NCBI GenBank assembly: GCA_942490535.1
Contig: CALNXQ010000005.1
Coordinates: 1,302,001-1,366,000 of the forward strand
Origin: JAEINY01 sp942490535
Lineage (GTDB): Bacteria; Bacteroidota; Bacteroidia; Bacteroidales; Marinilabiliaceae
Direction: 5' to 3'
Length of the DNA stretch: 64,000 bases
In this document: positions 62,202 through 64,000 of the stretch, one piece after another
Layout: each line of letters opens with the position of its first letter
Position numbering within the stretch: the stretch's first letter is position 1
The notes under the pieces: generated by a model
Databases searched by the model: none
The model's input: only the letters and a program-made list of their open reading frames with translations
What the model was told of the DNA's origin: nothing
Translations under genes and position numbers: made by a program

Positions 62202-63212
62202 TTATTTAACCAATCCCTCTTTAATCATGTATTCGGCAATCTGAACCGCATTAAGGGCTGCCCCTTTTTTAATTTGGTCTGACACGCACCAAAAAGAAAG
62301 TCCATTGGCATTGGCCAGATCGGCTCGCACACGCCCCACAAATACTTCGTCACGACCGGCTAAGAACAAAGGCATCGGGTATTCATTGTTGGCCGGCTGA
62401 TCCATTAAAATAACGCCCTCTGCTGAAGCAAATGCGTGCTTAGCCTGATCGGGTGAAATGGGGTGTTGTGTTTCCACCCAAACCGACTCAGAGTGTGCTC
62501 TTAAAACCGGTACACGCACACAAGTAGCACTTACCCGTATGTCGCTGTGCATGATTTTACGCGATTCATGAAACATCTTCATCTCCTCTTTGGTGTAATC
62601 ATTATCAGTGAATACATCCACGTGAGGGATCAGGTTCGAAGCCAATTGGTGCTTAAAAGCCGAGACGGTGGGCGTCTCCTCATTGGCAATCTGACGCGTC
62701 TGTAACGCCAGTTCTTCCATGCCGCTGGCACCGGCACCACTGGCGGCCTGGTAAGTGGATACATGTACCTTTGTAATGTGTGAAATATCTTCCAGAGGTT
62801 TCAAAGCAACGACCAATTGAATGGTAGTGCAGTTAGGATTGGCAATGATGTTTCGGGGGGCATTTTTACAATCTTCGGCATTTACTTCGGGCACAACCAA
62901 CGGTACATCATCTTCCATGCGGAATGCACTGGAGTTATCAATCATGATGGCCCCATGTTTGGTTATGGTCTCTGCAAAATCCTTAGACGTACCGCCACCC
63001 GCTGAGGTTAAGGCAATGTCAATATCTTTAAAGTCATCGTTGTGTTGAAGTTCTTTTACCACCAATTCTTTCCCGCGAAAGGTATAGGTTTTACCGGCAC
63101 TCCGTGCGGATCCAAATAAAACCAATTCATCCAACGGAAAATTACGTTCTTCCAGTACTTTCAGGAACTCTTGCCCCACAGCGCCGCTGGCACCAACGAT
63201 TGCTACTCTCAT
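62202..63212 (-). CDS. asd: Aspartate-semialdehyde dehydrogenase
   Basis: 336 residues. It makes aspartate semialdehyde for lysine/diaminopimelate, threonine and methionine synthesis. NADP motif GASGAVGQEFL (8-18), active-site Cys128 in ANPNCTT, SAGGGTSKDFA, and the substrate/His region RVPVLRAHSESVWVE are all present. It is a single gene, convergent with hflX and divergent from the last gene in the window. Confidence 0.97.
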   Translation of the reverse strand: MRVAIVGASGAVGQEFLKVLEERNFPLDELVLFGSARSAGKTYTFRGKELVVKELQHNDDFKDIDIALTSAGGGTSKDFAETITKHGAIMIDNSSAFRMEDDVPLVVPEVNAEDCKNAPRNIIANPNCTTIQLVVALKPLEDISHITKVHVSTYQAASGAGASGMEELALQTRQIANEETPTVSAFKHQLASNLIPHVDVFTDNDYTKEEMKMFHESRKIMHSDIRVSATCVRVPVLRAHSESVWVETQHPISPDQAKHAFASAEGVILMDQPANNEYPMPLFLAGRDEVFVGRVRADLANANGLSFWCVSDQIKKGAALNAVQIAEYMIKEGLVK

Positions 63213-63422
63213 GCGTTTCTCTTTTTAATTTGGTCACATGTAATTCGTCTATTCCAATGACTACAAGTAATTTTTTTGTTATTGGCTTGAAGAATTTCAG
63301 TTATAATGGTTAATACTATTTCTAATAACATTCAATTTTTGTAAATTAAATGTTGGTGGTGGTTGATGTTGCACTTACATATTAGTGCAAAAATAGGAAT
63401 AATTGCAATAATCTTTTGGCCT

Positions 63423-64000
63423 ATGAACCGCTTTTTTCTGCTTTTAATTTTGCTGCCAATCAATGCTGTAGCGCAATTTAACGAATCGTTCACCGATGAT
63501 GAGATTTTTAACAATCCGACCTGGCAAGGCGCTACGGATCGCTTTATTGTAAACAGCGATCAGATGCTTCAATTGAAGGCACCCGCCGAAAAAGGGGATG
63601 CTTTTCTGTTTACGCCCTGTAAAGTTGTGGAAGCAGCGCAATGGCAAGTGAAATTACGAATGGATTTTAATCCTTCTTCCAGCAATCTATGTCGGATTTA
63701 TTTGATTGCAGATGCGCCACAGGTGTCACAACTGGTCAATTGTGTGTATGTGGAGGTGGGTTCGACAGCGGATGATGTGTGCCTGTACAAAATGGAAGAC
63801 GGACAGCCTCAAAAGCTGATTGACGGATTGGACGGACGAGTTGCCCTTTCTGTGGTTGAGTTACAGGTGCGCGTGCGTCGGAAGGGGAATGTTTGGTCCC
63901 TGGAAGTAAATGGTAGTGACGAATGGATCACGGAAGGAGAGGTGGAGGCTTTGTTGCCTTTTACATCTGACTATTTTGGTTTATACTGCAAGTACACCTC
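63423..64000 (+). CDS. Secreted lamin-tail-type protein, start only (partial)
   Basis: Open from the ATG at 63423 to the window end, 192 codons seen. A signal peptide (about 1-18, ending NAVAQ) is followed by FNESFTDDEIFNNPTWQGATDRFIVNSDQMLQL, a start often seen in Bacteroidota surface proteins with lamin-tail and gliding-motility C-terminal sorting domains. The visible part looks like a concanavalin/laminin-G-like beta sandwich. The rest, including any sorting domain, lies outside, so the call rests on resemblance only. Confidence 0.7.
   Translation, partial: MNRFFLLLILLPINAVAQFNESFTDDEIFNNPTWQGATDRFIVNSDQMLQLKAPAEKGDAFLFTPCKVVEAAQWQVKLRMDFNPSSSNLCRIYLIADAPQVSQLVNCVYVEVGSTADDVCLYKMEDGQPQKLIDGLDGRVALSVVELQVRVRRKGNVWSLEVNGSDEWITEGEVEALLPFTSDYFGLYCKYT

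Overview
The window is a stretch of a Bacteroidota chromosome. The organism is most likely a free-living, possibly marine or sediment member of a Marinilabiliales- or Cytophagales-like lineage; that placement is inferred. Supporting signs are a protein with a type IX secretion C-terminal sorting domain, two DUF2723 proteins, LytS/LytTR two-component genes, PadR-PspC genes, a TonB with an acidic linker, weak Shine-Dalgarno sites, and promoters of the Bacteroidota form TTG-N(19-23)-TAnnTTTG. Coding density is high and most genes are housekeeping.

Layout. 0-6.7 kb: end of an unknown gene, SRAP protein, YbaK-type deacylase, an arsenic operon (arsR-arsC-arsM-acr3, minus strand) with a tandem operator, trpS and a YqaA-type membrane protein. 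6.7-11.1 kb: a PadR-controlled operon with two small unknown proteins and two PspC-domain proteins, then a DUF4252 protein. 11.1-13.0 kb: a group II intron that looks like class IIC, inserted directly behind the DUF4252 terminator. 13.0-18.7 kb: a chemoreceptor, an ISNCY-like insertion sequence, a collapsed LytS/LytTR remnant, and a striking non-coding array of GCG cores spaced 20-21 bp. 18.9-35 kb: two drug/metabolite transporters, a secreted propeller protein, ElaA, a TPR/PD40/SPOR-like protein, rbfA, a LolE-like permease, dusB, a complete LytS-LytTR pair, an outer-membrane barrel and two nucleobase enzymes. 35-41 kb: rplM-rpsI-rpsB-tsf, pyrH, and a small cluster ending in a TlpA-like thioredoxin. 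41.0-42.6 kb: a second, smaller 21-bp array next to an ISAon1-type element. 42.7-64 kb: two identical tRNA-Gln genes, two DUF2723 membrane proteins with a polysaccharide deacetylase, purD, a carbamoyltransferase, a hybrid sensor kinase with a ModA-like binding protein, an LPG-synthase-like membrane protein, tRNA-Ala, tonB, hflX, asd, and the start of a secreted lamin-tail-like protein.

How the parts work together. The ars genes sense, reduce, methylate and export arsenic. The PadR operon appears to repress itself through a dyad that encloses its own -33 promoter element. The LytS-LytTR pair and the ModA-like/hybrid-kinase pair are separate sensory units. The DUF2723, deacetylase and carbamoyltransferase genes point to glycosylation or envelope polysaccharide work.

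The most unusual signal is the 21-bp array at 18,375-18,721. It has 16 cores in two head-to-head arms, with only the trinucleotide GCG constant. A shorter ladder with the same period but a different core (TCCGG) lies at 41,011-41,141. Neither is a CRISPR, an integron or a coding repeat. Positions of start codons were refined wherever the longest open frame began at a TTG or ran through an operator.
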